Below, piece after piece: positions 1 to 9,067 of a stretch of DNA of 64,000 nucleotides (within the stretch, counting starts at the first letter, position 1; the number at the start of each line of letters is the position of its first letter). This DNA comes from a bacterium (GTDB taxonomy: Bacteria > Eisenbacteria > RBG-16-71-46 > CAIMUX01), in the NCBI GenBank assembly GCA_030431975.1, contig JAUIHP010000012.1:124001-188000 (forward strand), read 5' to 3'. The position numbers and the translations under genes are program-made. The notes beneath the pieces are model-generated. The model was not told the DNA's origin. It worked only from the letters and a program-made list of their open reading frames with translations, and ran no database searches.

Positions 1-2075
1 CTGTTGAAATTGTCGATGAGAACCGCTCCCGTCGGCAGAATCCGGGCGGCGGTGTACGAACTCGTCGTCGAGATCTCGCGGAACATCGCGTTCCGCAACG
101 CCTCTTTGCTCAGGAGAGCCATGTCGTAGGCCGTGGAGTAATGGTCGCCGAGATCGCGTCCGACGGCTTCCTGTTCGAACCCGTTGGGATTATTGAACGC
201 CGTGTCGAACATCCCGATCTCGTCGGCTCTCTCGTTCATTCGCTGGACGAAGAGCGGAAGAGACACCTCCGGTCCCAGCGAGCCGTAGAGCAGGTCGGCG
301 ATGGCATGGGCCGCATCGTTGCCGGAAATGAGAAGCGCCATGTGCATCAGGTCTTCCAACGTCACCGTCTCGCCCTCGATCAGGTCGGCCGAGGAGCCTC
401 CGATGTTGTTCGCGACCCAGGCAGGGACGGTGTACGAAGTGTCGAGGTCGACATAGTCGGGGTCGCCCGGCGACAACGACGCTCGCTCGCAGGCGAGCAG
501 CACCGTCATGATCTTCGTCGTACTCGCGATGTAGACCTGTTCAAAAGGCTTCTGCGTGTAGACGAGTTCACCCTGACAGTCCATGACACAGGCGGTCTTG
601 TGAGTTTGGAAGTAGAACTGGCGCCACGGGGCGACGACGTGGACGAGACCTGCGTAGTCGTCCTCTCCCGGAGCCCCGATCACTGCGGTCCCGCGGTTGC
701 TGGAATCGAACTCACCACCAAGACTAAGCCCATAGCCGAGTAGGTCTGCGGTCTCCGGAGTCTCCCCGATCGGAGTTTGCGAGTAGACGTAGTAGCCTTC
801 GTTGCCGATTCCGGAAACGCCTCCGAGAAGGAGATGGCAGATTCCGGCGTCGCTTCCAACGAAGTCGGCGAGAGGAGAGCCGATCATCAGGTCGTCGAAG
901 TTGTCGTCTTCGAAACGCCCCGATGCAAGGAAGAGGCCGAACCGCTCGTCGTCTCCGCTGGGACCGTCGAACATGTCGCGGGTCAGCGCCACGCCGGTGT
1001 CATAGTTGGGACCATCCACCGATCCCATGACCGCCACAACGCGACCGGCTCTCTGAACGCTCCCAAGGTAGCGGTCGGGCTCGCCAATGAAGATCCGGTC
1101 ATAGACACCGACCGAAGTCGTGGCCAGGGACATTCCGAAGTCGGCTTGTGCCGCGCAGTCATCCACCACCTTTGCGGTGAAGCTGAGGGCTGCCCCTTCG
1201 ACCAGCCCCGAGTTGCTGCCCGGCACCATGTAGCAGACCCCGGCGCCGCCCTGTCCGAAGGCATCACGGTGCGGGGCGCCGACGATGAGATCCTTCCGCG
1301 TGTCGCCAATGACGTTCCCTGCGGCGAGCGAGAGCCCGAAGTAGTCGTCGATCTGATACGAGGCGCCCAGATCCTCGGCCGTGAACAGCTGGTCGGCGCC
1401 GAAAGGCCCGTTTGCGGCGCCGTAGCGAACGAAGACGGTTCCCGCCTGTTGGCCCTGGCCCGGACTGCCCACAGCAACATCCGGATAGAGGTCGTTGTTG
1501 AAGTCCGAGATGACGATCGACTGGCCGAAGAAGTCTCCGTACTGCGAGAAGCCGTTCCAGTGTTCCTGAGCGTAGGCCACCCAAGGCTGCAACCCGTTGG
1601 AGCTGCCGTAGTACATGCCGATCCAACCGGCCAAACTCACGCCGTTGTAGGTCGCGGTCGGCATTCCGACGACGAGGTCATCGTAGCCGTCGCGGTTCAG
1701 GTCCCCGACGGCGAGCGTGTTCCCGAATCGCATGTCGGTATGAAGTGACAGACCGAGCTGGCCCGGCTCGAGGAGCGCCGCGGCAACATGCGTCAACCCT
1801 TCTGAACTCCCGTAGTTGATCGCGACCTGTCCAACCCGCGCCGTCGATCCCGCGCCCTCCCACGGAGCCCCCGTGGCCAGGTCATCGAACCCGTCTCCGT
1901 TGAAATCGCCGTAGGTGACGGCGCCTCCGAAGAGGTCTCCGTCTTCTCTGAATCCGGACGACTCCTCTCCCTGACGAATGATGGAAAGGTGGGCCCACGC
2001 CGATGAAGTCAGGAGGACCAGTCCCCCCAACGTAAAGATTCCGAGTCGGATAGAACGATGCATAGTTTCAGGCAT
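1..2075 (-). CDS. Exported FG-GAP beta-propeller fused to D-alanyl-D-alanine carboxypeptidase (S11)-like domain, 3' end outside window
   Basis: The reading frame stays open from the ATG at 2075 to the left edge (about 691 residues visible). A signal peptide (residues 1-28, ending SSAWA) is followed by seven FG-GAP-type blades; recognisable cores include DFNGDGFDDL, DLNRDGYDDL and RFEDDNFDDL. From about residue 490 the sequence becomes a penicillin-binding-protein-like D,D-carboxypeptidase: SxxK is S518-T-T-K521 and SGN is residues 584-586. The third motif (KTG) would lie beyond base 1. The start has a GGAGG-type ribosome site; an in-frame ATG at 2063 is the alternative. Family knowledge says S11 enzymes trim peptidoglycan stem peptides in the periplasm. 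The propeller fusion is unusual and may bind ligand or envelope partners (inference). Confidence 0.88.
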   Translation of the reverse strand, partial: MPETMHRSIRLGIFTLGGLVLLTSSAWAHLSIIRQGEESSGFREDGDLFGGAVTYGDFNGDGFDDLATGAPWEGAGSTARVGQVAINYGSSEGLTHVAAALLEPGQLGLSLHTDMRFGNTLAVGDLNRDGYDDLVVGMPTATYNGVSLAGWIGMYYGSSNGLQPWVAYAQEHWNGFSQYGDFFGQSIVISDFNNDLYPDVAVGSPGQGQQAGTVFVRYGAANGPFGADQLFTAEDLGASYQIDDYFGLSLAAGNVIGDTRKDLIVGAPHRDAFGQGGAGVCYMVPGSNSGLVEGAALSFTAKVVDDCAAQADFGMSLATTSVGVYDRIFIGEPDRYLGSVQRAGRVVAVMGSVDGPNYDTGVALTRDMFDGPSGDDERFGLFLASGRFEDDNFDDLMIGSPLADFVGSDAGICHLLLGGVSGIGNEGYYVYSQTPIGETPETADLLGYGLSLGGEFDSSNRGTAVIGAPGEDDYAGLVHVVAPWRQFYFQTHKTACVMDCQGELVYTQKPFEQVYIASTTKIMTVLLACERASLSPGDPDYVDLDTSYTVPAWVANNIGGSSADLIEGETVTLEDLMHMALLISGNDAAHAIADLLYGSLGPEVSLPLFVQRMNERADEIGMFDTAFNNPNGFEQEAVGRDLGDHYSTAYDMALLSKEALRNAMFREISTTSSYTAARILPTGAVLIDNFN

Positions 2076-2451
2076 GAGGGGCTCCCTCTCCTCCTCCCGC
2101 TTCGGGGAGGGTCCGGTCTGCGGCACTGTGGCCGGCGTCCTGCGCCGGCTCTCAGTCTGGGAACGACGAGGTTGCAGAAATGTGCACAGACAAAGAGGGC
2201 GTTCCGTGACCCCCTTGTCGGCAGCACGCCGAGGTCAGCTGTGCGCCACTAGTAGACCGTCACCGAGACAAGATCCGCGGGCGTTTCGGCCGCGACAGGA
2301 AGTCGGATCGAGGATAGCCTCCGACAGTCTCGGAGGATCGCAGCTCCGGCCCCCGGCCCCCGGCCCCCGGCTCCGGCTCGGGCTCGGGCTCCGGCTCCGA
2401 CAAAAAAACGGGGCGTCCATCGACCTCGTCTGCCGGACGTGGCGTACCGGT
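2076..2451. other. Intergenic region between divergent genes
   Basis: This region separates the propeller/D,D-peptidase gene (leftward) from the DUF2254 gene (rightward). It holds a perfect 7-bp inverted repeat (GCCGGCG, 2131-2137 and 2143-2149) in the leader of the leftward gene. A GC-only tandem repeat follows at about 2340-2399. I see no convincing coding sequence; frames running through it are extensions of neighbouring genes. No clear -35/-10 pair was found. Confidence 0.5.
2340..2399. repeat. GC-rich low-complexity tandem repeat
   Basis: Three copies of a CCCCGGC-type 7-mer are followed by alternating GGCTCC/GGCTCG 6-mers, then a run of seven A residues just downstream (2402-2408). It sits about 50 bp before the DUF2254 start codon. 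Copy number of such a repeat can vary by slippage, which could change promoter spacing (inference). Confidence 0.7.
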
Positions 2452-3792
2452 ATGACGCAAGGCACGAAGACCGACGCACTTGGAGGGCGGTTGAAGACCC
2501 TGCTGAAGAAGACTCTCGATTCGCTGTACGCAAGCTACTGGTTCGTACCCGCCGTCCTTAGTGTCCTCGCCGTCATTGCGGCGACCCTCCTCGTGTGGAT
2601 CGAGCATTCCTTCGGATCAGACCTGGAGTGGATGACCTGGTTGCGCGGAACCACGGCAAGCGGAGCTCAGACGCTTCTCTCTGTGGTCTCGGGTTCCATG
2701 ATCGGAGTCGCCGGAGTCGCGTTTTCGATCACGATCTCCTCAGTGGTCTATGCGTCCGCTCAGTACGGACCCCGACTCCTGACGAACTTCATGGCAGACC
2801 GAGGCAATCAGGTCACTCTGGGGACGTTCGTCGCGACCTTTCTCTACTGCCTGCTCGTCCTGCAAAGTGTGCGGTCCGGTGACGATCCTTTCGTTCCCCA
2901 CCTGGCTGTTCTGGGAGCCCTGATCCTGGCCGTGTCGAGCGTTGGGGTTCTGATCTATTTCATTCATCACATTCCTCAAAGCATTCACGTCGCAAACGTG
3001 ATCGCAAGAGTCGGGAAAGAACTCGAGGAGAAGATCGAGAACCTGTTTCCGGAAGATCTGGGTGACGATCCCGATGAAGAACGGCCTCGCTACGTGGACA
3101 TGAGTGACAAACGGTCCACCTACACGATCTCGTCCAAGAGCACCGGATACGTTCAGGCCGTGGATCCGGACGGTCTATTGGCCGCCGCGTGCCGTGCCGA
3201 CGGTGTCCTTCGCGTCCTCCGCCGACCGGGAGACTTCGCCGCACAAGGCGATCCGCTTGCGGAGCTGGTCGTCGATCACGTCATCGACGATTCCGACACA
3301 CTCGAAGACCTCTCGGGCCTGTTCGTTCTCGGCGACATGAGGACCGCGTTTCAGGACGTGCGTTTCCTCGTTCGGGAGTTGGTGGAGATCGCCGCCCGCG
3401 CCCTTTCCCCCGGAGTGAACGATCCGAGAACGGCTATGGACTGCGTCGATTGGATCGGCGCGACCTTGAAGAAACTTTCGCAACGCAGTTTGCCGGAGTC
3501 GTGGAGGCTGGACGACGAAGGAACACCCCGCGTCGTCGTGGCTGTCGACAGCTACGAGTCGATGGTCCAGGAGTCGATGGGACAGCTTCGCCCCTACGTC
3601 GGCCGGGACGGAAACGCTGCCGACCATGCGATGAAGACTCTGGCCGACATTCTGCAGCGCGTCCGGACAGAGAAGCAGCGGAAGGTCATCCTCGAAGAAG
3701 CGGATCGTCTTCTCGATACATGTGAGGCGCTGCTCTCGACCCCTGCCCAGTTCGCTCGCCTCAAGGAGACCCGGCAAAGATTAGGGTCCTGA
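2452..3792 (+). CDS. DUF2254 family integral membrane protein
   Basis: A 446-residue protein. The N-terminal half carries four hydrophobic segments (about residues 30-50, 71-100, 121-140 and 149-170); the C-terminal half is a soluble domain from about 175 on. The segment ending SSVVYASAQYGPRLL and the later ALSPGVNDPRTAMDC stretch are characteristic of the DUF2254 (predicted membrane protein) family, whose function is unknown. The reading frame extends upstream to 1978, but that part crosses GC repeats and looks non-coding, so I use the ATG at 2452. It has no obvious operon partner. Confidence 0.8.
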   Translation: MTQGTKTDALGGRLKTLLKKTLDSLYASYWFVPAVLSVLAVIAATLLVWIEHSFGSDLEWMTWLRGTTASGAQTLLSVVSGSMIGVAGVAFSITISSVVYASAQYGPRLLTNFMADRGNQVTLGTFVATFLYCLLVLQSVRSGDDPFVPHLAVLGALILAVSSVGVLIYFIHHIPQSIHVANVIARVGKELEEKIENLFPEDLGDDPDEERPRYVDMSDKRSTYTISSKSTGYVQAVDPDGLLAAACRADGVLRVLRRPGDFAAQGDPLAELVVDHVIDDSDTLEDLSGLFVLGDMRTAFQDVRFLVRELVEIAARALSPGVNDPRTAMDCVDWIGATLKKLSQRSLPESWRLDDEGTPRVVVAVDSYESMVQESMGQLRPYVGRDGNAADHAMKTLADILQRVRTEKQRKVILEEADRLLDTCEALLSTPAQFARLKETRQRLGS

Positions 3793-3875
3793 GGCCCCGC
3801 TGGACAAGACGCGACAAAAGTCTGTCGTGCACCGACCGGAAACGACGCCTCCCTGGCAAGGTTGGAGCGCCCCGT

Positions 3876-5174
3876 ATGCGGCGTCCCCAAGAATCATCCA
3901 TGGACCCAAGCCGTCCAATTGCAGAGGAGCCCGTTGTGAAAATCTCGAACGTAGGAAACAAGAATCAGGCAGCGGCCGCAGAGTCCTCTGATAAACCGGC
4001 CGACCCCGCTACGGATAAGACGACTTCGCCCCGCGACGCGAACTCCAAGAACAATGAGCAGGCCATCTCCGACGCTGCGGATCGATTCCTGTTGGCCCGC
4101 AACGGGACGATCGGGCAACTGCTGAATCCGACCTACCGGAGGCGCGCACCTGAAGCCGCAGAGAACCGACACGCTCCAAGCGACACTCCACCTACCGGTC
4201 CGGCCGCAGAAACGCCGAGCGGAGAAAGCGGTCGCGGCGTCGACACGGCCTCATCCGGCGGCAACGCACCCGGGCTGCCCGGTACGGAATCGAGCACAAC
4301 CAGCCCCGCAATCGACTTGGCCTCCGACCTAGGTCCGCTTGTCGACCGGGACAACCTGGGAGGAGGGACCCAAACCGACGGAAGAAATCCAAATGAGGAC
4401 TACAGCGGCGGCGGCGACCCGGGAATGGGCGGTAACCCGTACTCCGGCATGGACCGGAGTGCCGTTGGAAAGGTGCCGGGATCGACCTCGCCCATGGGAG
4501 ATTATTTCGCCGAGAAAGTCGCGACGACGACGGACTCTTACAATCGCGTTCCAACTCACGGTCCGGGGCTCCCAAACCAGTCCGGATTGACCTGGCAGGA
4601 AACTCTCGACTACGAAGCGCCGGATCCGGCCGATGCCGACCTTTCCCCGAACGACTGGCTCAACAAGAAAATGGACGAGGGCGCAGCCGAACCTGCAGAC
4701 GAGAACGCAGGCACCACAGACGGTGGCACAGGCTCCACGGACGGCGGTACCGCGCCGTCCGGCGGAAATGACGGTTCGTCATCCGGCTCGGGTGGATCCG
4801 GCGATGCAACGGGGTCCGGAGACAGCGGGTCGACCGATGGCAACGGTGAGGCCGGGGTCGGCGCGGGATCGGAAGGAAAGGGAACCGGAGGACAACCCGA
4901 GGAAGACCGAGGCGAAGACGACTACTCCGGAGCTCCCGATCACGCGCGAGAGTTCACGGACTCGTTCTTCGAGCAGAAGCACGCCGGCGAACGGGGCGGC
5001 GCGATCGACCCCGGCGATGACGTCAGCGGCGCGACCGTGGAGATGGCGCCGACCGACTCCGACCTCTACACCGCGAACTATGGAGAAGGCCACTCGACTC
5101 CGACCGAAGATGAGATCGAAGCCGCTGAGCAGCGAGCACGTGACAAGGCGCTCAATCCGGAGGAAGAGTTCTAG
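3876..5174 (+). CDS. Hypothetical low-complexity, probably disordered protein
   Basis: Up to 432 residues with no recognised domain. The N-terminal part is rich in Ala, Asp, Pro and Thr; a Gly/Ser/Thr/Asp-rich tract (about residues 270-345, with TDGGTGSTDGGT repeats) precedes an acidic C-terminus. No signal peptide or membrane helix is visible. Three starts are possible: ATG 3876 (GGAG 8 nt upstream), ATG 3900, or GTG 3936 (GAGGAG 7 nt upstream). The gene ends 4 nt inside the convergent serB gene. Codon periodicity and the absence of stops suggest it is real, but the function is unknown. Confidence 0.6.
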   Translation: MRRPQESSMDPSRPIAEEPVVKISNVGNKNQAAAAESSDKPADPATDKTTSPRDANSKNNEQAISDAADRFLLARNGTIGQLLNPTYRRRAPEAAENRHAPSDTPPTGPAAETPSGESGRGVDTASSGGNAPGLPGTESSTTSPAIDLASDLGPLVDRDNLGGGTQTDGRNPNEDYSGGGDPGMGGNPYSGMDRSAVGKVPGSTSPMGDYFAEKVATTTDSYNRVPTHGPGLPNQSGLTWQETLDYEAPDPADADLSPNDWLNKKMDEGAAEPADENAGTTDGGTGSTDGGTAPSGGNDGSSSGSGGSGDATGSGDSGSTDGNGEAGVGAGSEGKGTGGQPEEDRGEDDYSGAPDHAREFTDSFFEQKHAGERGGAIDPGDDVSGATVEMAPTDSDLYTANYGEGHSTPTEDEIEAAEQRARDKALNPEEEF

Positions 5175-6394
5175 CGACTAGTGGTCGACTTTCCCAGGAG
5201 TTCGATGAGGTCCGAGTCGGAGACGCCAAGCAGATAGAGCAGGCCGTGCAGCGAGTTGCGATGAATCGCCGCGTCGGCCTGCTTTCGCGTGACCTCCTTC
5301 GCGCGAAACGCGACGCCCAACCCTGCTGCCTGCAGCATCGGAATGTCGTTCGCGCCGTCTCCTACGGTGACGACCTGCGTCAGTGAAACGTTCTCGTTCT
5401 TTGCGATCTCGCGCACATGGCTCGCCTTCGCCTCGGCATCGACGATCGGCGGAAGTACATTACCCGTCAGCCGTCCGTTCTCGATCTCGAGAACGTTCCC
5501 GATCGCGTAGTCGAGGTCGAGCCGTTCCCGCAGGTGCTCCGTAAAGAAGGTGAACCCTCCGCTGATGACTCCGACTTTGAGGCCAAGTCCGTGCAGGGCT
5601 TTGACCATGTCTTCTGCGCCGGGAGTCAGCGGAATCCGCTCCGCCACTTCCTCCAACTGCTCGACGGTCAAACCGCGAAGGTGGCTGACTCGTTCTCGCA
5701 GCGAGGCTTCAAAGTCCAACTCTCCCTGCATGGCCCGCTCGGTGATCTCGGAGACGACCTGCGCGGCGCCCGCCACTTTGGCCAGTTCATCAATGACTTC
5801 CCCGGCGATAAGAGTGGAATCCCCGTCGAGCACGACGATGCGCCGGTTCTGTCGATAGATGCTGCCGCGGGCCAACGCCACGTCGACACCGACGGATTCC
5901 GCCTCCTGAATCAGTTGGTGACGGAAAGCATCGAGGTTGGGAACTCGACCGGCGTCCAGAATGAACTCCGCGGCCCGAAGTCCGGTCTCGGCCAGTCGAC
6001 GAATACTCACGATGTTGGCCTGGTGTTTCTCGGTCACGGCAGAAACAACTGCAACCTCGGGGGCGATTCTATCCTGTCCGAGAAGGGTCAGGACCCAAAG
6101 GTCGTGTGACTTGAGGTCTCGCAGTTCTTCGCGAGAGACGACCCGCGACTCGACAGCCAGTCCGAGTCGACGCGCGGTCGGGAAGAACTGTTGAACGATG
6201 GTCGACGCCGCGCTCTTGTCCGAAGACAGGTCGACCAAAAAGGACAGAGCCAGAAAGTCCTGAAGCGTCGCCTGCTCGATGTCGATGATCTCGATTCCAC
6301 CGTTGGAGAGCACGCGCGACAGCGCCGCCAGGATGCCGGGCCGGTCGGGTCCGGAGACAGAAAGAATGAGGGGTTCTTTGGCTTCGATGCTCAT
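5171..6394 (-). CDS. serB: Phosphoserine phosphatase with N-terminal ACT domains
   Basis: Catalyses the last step of serine synthesis, O-phosphoserine to serine plus phosphate. Of its 407 residues, about 1-170 resemble two ACT regulatory domains (SVSGPDRPGILAALSRVL is the first). The HAD catalytic domain follows: nucleophile motif DGDST with D190 and D192, motif II serine S278 in GVISGG, motif III lysine K323, and motif IV GDGAND at 345-350. It is the last gene of the moeA-moaC-mobA operon; its ATG overlaps the mobA stop (ATGA). ACT domains suggest feedback control by an amino acid. The length matches ACT-containing SerB proteins. Confidence 0.93.
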   Translation of the reverse strand: MSIEAKEPLILSVSGPDRPGILAALSRVLSNGGIEIIDIEQATLQDFLALSFLVDLSSDKSAASTIVQQFFPTARRLGLAVESRVVSREELRDLKSHDLWVLTLLGQDRIAPEVAVVSAVTEKHQANIVSIRRLAETGLRAAEFILDAGRVPNLDAFRHQLIQEAESVGVDVALARGSIYRQNRRIVVLDGDSTLIAGEVIDELAKVAGAAQVVSEITERAMQGELDFEASLRERVSHLRGLTVEQLEEVAERIPLTPGAEDMVKALHGLGLKVGVISGGFTFFTEHLRERLDLDYAIGNVLEIENGRLTGNVLPPIVDAEAKASHVREIAKNENVSLTQVVTVGDGANDIPMLQAAGLGVAFRAKEVTRKQADAAIHRNSLHGLLYLLGVSDSDLIELLGKSTTSR

Positions 6395-7230
6395 GCTTGG
6401 AGGTCTCTCTTTCTTTCGAACTCTTCACGATCGGACGGAGAATTGAGGTTCCGCAACACTTTCTGTTCTTCGGACGAAGCCTCGAGCATCGCAACATCGC
6501 ATGACTCGAGAACGCTCTGCAGCTTTCGATCCCCACGTGAAAAAGCGTCACGCAACCGTTGGTAGGCCGTAGGCAGCAAAGCAACGGCAGGTCCCTGAAT
6601 CCGGCCCCGATCATCGACAAACGCGGCGCCACACGGCGTGTTGGACGTATCAGGAAGAGCGTAGTCGGCATCGTGCGCTCCTGGAGAGTGCGCGTCCTCG
6701 GAATCAGACGCCTCCGCCGGAAACTGCGCCTCGCCCGCCTCGCCCGACAGAACTTGCTGTAGCTTCCGAAGGACCGTCGTCGTCAACCCGGGCACGTCAC
6801 AGGCGACCACGATCATCCCCCGACTTCCCGCGACCCGGGCAGCCGTTACGAGCCCGCCGACAGGCCCGCTGTCCGGTTCCTCATCGGCAAGCCAGGACAA
6901 CCGGGTCCCTTTGTCGAAGCAAATGGACTCGTCCTGTTCGCTTCGTCCATCCGGTTCGATTCGTCCATTCGGTTCGATTCGCCCGTCCGGTCTGGTATAC
7001 CCATCCGGTCCGGTTCTTCCGACCACCCACAGTTCGTCGACGATTGGAGCCAGTTGCGTCAGCGAGTGACCCAACCAGTCACCACTCCCGGGATCGGCGT
7101 GCGGAAGGCGAGCTTTGTCCTCCCCCATTCGACGGGATCGGCCTCCGGCGAGGACGACGCCGATCCAACCGGGTGTCACTTGAGGAAAGTTCGTGGCCGA
7201 TCTATGCGATCGGTGCGAGTCGTCGCTCAC
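6391..7230 (-). CDS. mobA: Molybdenum cofactor guanylyltransferase-like protein
   Basis: Predicted to transfer GMP from GTP to molybdopterin-Mo. The GT-A nucleotidyltransferase signature VVLAGGRSRRMGEDKA lies near the N-terminus, and a VVACDVPG segment matches the metal-binding region. I place the start at GTG 7230, which overlaps the moaC stop as GTGA, giving 279 residues; the frame continues upstream only inside moaC. It is longer than the classical enzyme (about 195 residues), partly because of a hexapeptide repeat region (RIEPNG/RIEPDG) and an acidic insert. It is translationally coupled to moaC and serB. Confusion with other NTP-transferases is possible, but the Moco neighbours support MobA. 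Confidence 0.82.
   Translation of the reverse strand: MSDDSHRSHRSATNFPQVTPGWIGVVLAGGRSRRMGEDKARLPHADPGSGDWLGHSLTQLAPIVDELWVVGRTGPDGYTRPDGRIEPNGRIEPDGRSEQDESICFDKGTRLSWLADEEPDSGPVGGLVTAARVAGSRGMIVVACDVPGLTTTVLRKLQQVLSGEAGEAQFPAEASDSEDAHSPGAHDADYALPDTSNTPCGAAFVDDRGRIQGPAVALLPTAYQRLRDAFSRGDRKLQSVLESCDVAMLEASSEEQKVLRNLNSPSDREEFERKRDLQA
6947..7018. repeat. Four imperfect 18-bp tandem repeats inside mobA
   Basis: Units begin at 6947, 6965, 6983 and 7001 with consensus CCATCCGGTTCGATTCGT. They encode hexapeptides of the type R-I-E-P-D/N-G, inserted between the N-terminal nucleotide-binding segment and the rest of MobA. An 18-bp unit keeps the frame, so copy-number change would alter length without breaking the protein. 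Confidence 0.8.
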
Positions 7231-7784
7231 GAGTCTGCTCTTCGGGACTTCGAGCGGACGAAGGTGCCAGACTTGCCGCCGGTCTTGGAGACCAACGCCA
7301 GGGGTCCGATTTCGATCGACTTGTCGATCGACTTCAACATGTCGTAGACGGTCAAAGCGGCGACCGACAGCGCCGTCATGGCCTCCATCTCGACCCCCGT
7401 GCGGGCATAGCACGACGCGGTCGTCCGGATCCGAACTTCACGTCCGACGACCCGGCATTCGACCTCGACATGATCGAGAGGAAGCGGATGACAAAGAGGA
7501 ATCAATTCGTGGGTGCGCTTCGCAGCCTGGATGCCGGCGATACGCGCGATCTCGAGCACATTGCCCTTCGCGACCGCGTTCTCACGAACTGCCCGAGCCG
7601 CGCGGGTTCCGACGTGGACGGTTCCGGCCGCTTCCGCCGTGCGTTGGGTGACCTCTTTCGCTCCGACGTCGACCATCCGTGCTTTCCCGTCGGCGCCGAC
7701 GTGGGACGGACGCTCCGAGTTCCTGGATGTTGCCTTCGATTCTCGCCTGGCTCTGACGGTCCCACTCTCGTTCTTGCGCTTCAT
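7227..7784 (-). CDS. moaC: Cyclic pyranopterin monophosphate synthase
   Basis: MoaC converts the MoaA product to cyclic pyranopterin monophosphate in molybdenum cofactor synthesis. Of 185 residues the core starts at MVDVGAKEVTQRTA (from residue 37) and includes AKGN (lysine 73), LCHPLPL (97-103), GVEMEA (130-135) and the active-site segment YDMLKSIDK (147-155). The first roughly 30 residues are a basic extension not typical of the family; a later start is possible. The ATG overlaps the moeA stop (ATGA) and the stop overlaps the mobA GTG. No moaA, moaB, moaD or moaE lies in the window. Confidence 0.93.
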   Translation of the reverse strand: MKRKNESGTVRARRESKATSRNSERPSHVGADGKARMVDVGAKEVTQRTAEAAGTVHVGTRAARAVRENAVAKGNVLEIARIAGIQAAKRTHELIPLCHPLPLDHVEVECRVVGREVRIRTTASCYARTGVEMEAMTALSVAALTVYDMLKSIDKSIEIGPLALVSKTGGKSGTFVRSKSRRADS

Positions 7785-9067
7785 TTCGTCCTTCCTGAGA
7801 TGAGCCGTCGTTGGGACCTGGGTTGTTCCGGTTCCTGTATCCAGTGGACGACTCCGACCCCTCCCGGTTGGACTTCCGGTTCATTTGCTGGAAGAACGAG
7901 CCAGCCGTCGGCATCGGCCAGCGCCGGGTAGTCTCCCGATCCGTGCATTTCGACTTCGGCCGCTTCAGCCGGGAAGTTCCCGGTCGAACCCGTTTGCACC
8001 CGAGCGACTGGAACGAAGTGGGTGAGACCGGGGCGCCTTCTCACACCGTGTGGAAAGACCGCCGATTCAGCGGCAGGACCCGGCTCCTCGGCGCCACTCA
8101 TTCGACGAAGAAACGGTAGGAGGAATTCCCAGGCGGTGACGGCAACCGACACTGGATTCCCCGGCAGACCGAAAACGAAACGCGCTTTCGTGCCCCTTCC
8201 CTTCGACGCAAAGAGCAGTGGCTTTCCCGGCTTGAGCGCCAATCGGTGAAAGTGTGCGCGGAAACCACACTCCTCGAGCACTTCGGGAACATAATCCTTC
8301 TCGCCCATCGACACTCCGCCGGTAAAGACGAGGATGTCAGCCGTGCTGGCCTCGACCCGACGACGCAGGCGGGAACGGACGTCGGGAACCCGTCGTTCGC
8401 GGACCGACTCCGTCCAACCCGAACTCCCAAGTAAGGCGCGTAGGAAGGGACCGTTGCTGTTCCGAATCTGCGCCGGGCCGGGCCGCTCTCCGGCATCGAC
8501 GATCTCGTCTCCGGTCGCCAGCAACTCGACGTGCGGGCGTGCAAAGACCGGGACCGGGGTCGCACCGACGCCCGCGAGGACGGACAGGTCCGAAGGCCGC
8601 AGTTGCGTACCCGCGCCGACGACAACGTCGCCTTTACGCGCATCCTGTCCGCGCGGCGCGATCGCGGGGCGCCGCTCGGCATCGAACGGACCGCTCAGTC
8701 GAACCCGGTCGGGCCCGAGTCGCGTCGAGCGTTCCACCATGATCATGCCGTCCGCATTGCCGGGAACGGGGGCGCCGGTCATGACGGCCGCGGCATCCCC
8801 GGGCCGCAAGGACTTCACGCCACGGTCACCGGCCATGACTCGGTCTACCACTCGAAACTCGTTTCCGTCCTCTGACCAGGGTCCGGCCAGTCGAACAGCG
8901 TATCCGTCAACAGCGGATCGATCGAAAGGAGGAATGTCCCGATCAGCGCGCACGTCTCGGGCAAGAACTCGTCCGCATGCATCGGCCAGACGGACATGCT
9001 CGACTCTGGGTTTCGGAGTGAGTTCCGCCAGAATCCGACGCGCCTCTTCAACTGGAAGCAGACTCAC
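7781..9067 (-). CDS. moeA: Molybdopterin molybdenumtransferase
   Basis: Inserts molybdenum into adenylylated molybdopterin. The 428-residue length is typical. Visible signatures are the N-terminal IPPFDRSAVDGYAVR segment, the central MTGAPVPGNADGMIMVE motif, the gephyrin-type FTGGVSMGEKDYV loop and the GLPGNPVSVAV motif. The gene starts with GTG, overlapping the stop of the upstream decarboxylase gene (GTGA), and its stop overlaps the moaC ATG, so translation is probably coupled through the operon. Confidence 0.95.
   Translation of the reverse strand: MSLLPVEEARRILAELTPKPRVEHVRLADACGRVLARDVRADRDIPPFDRSAVDGYAVRLAGPWSEDGNEFRVVDRVMAGDRGVKSLRPGDAAAVMTGAPVPGNADGMIMVERSTRLGPDRVRLSGPFDAERRPAIAPRGQDARKGDVVVGAGTQLRPSDLSVLAGVGATPVPVFARPHVELLATGDEIVDAGERPGPAQIRNSNGPFLRALLGSSGWTESVRERRVPDVRSRLRRRVEASTADILVFTGGVSMGEKDYVPEVLEECGFRAHFHRLALKPGKPLLFASKGRGTKARFVFGLPGNPVSVAVTAWEFLLPFLRRMSGAEEPGPAAESAVFPHGVRRRPGLTHFVPVARVQTGSTGNFPAEAAEVEMHGSGDYPALADADGWLVLPANEPEVQPGGVGVVHWIQEPEQPRSQRRLISGRTK

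Noticed and set aside
1978-2451. Upstream extension of the DUF2254 frame (158 extra residues)
   Set aside because: It crosses the GC repeat and overlaps the divergent gene start; composition is unlike protein and the DUF2254 domain starts after ATG 2452.
6391-7413. Longer mobA frame starting at 7413
   Set aside because: The first 61 residues lie inside moaC and show no similarity; GTG 7230 overlaps the moaC stop as in the neighbouring gene junctions.
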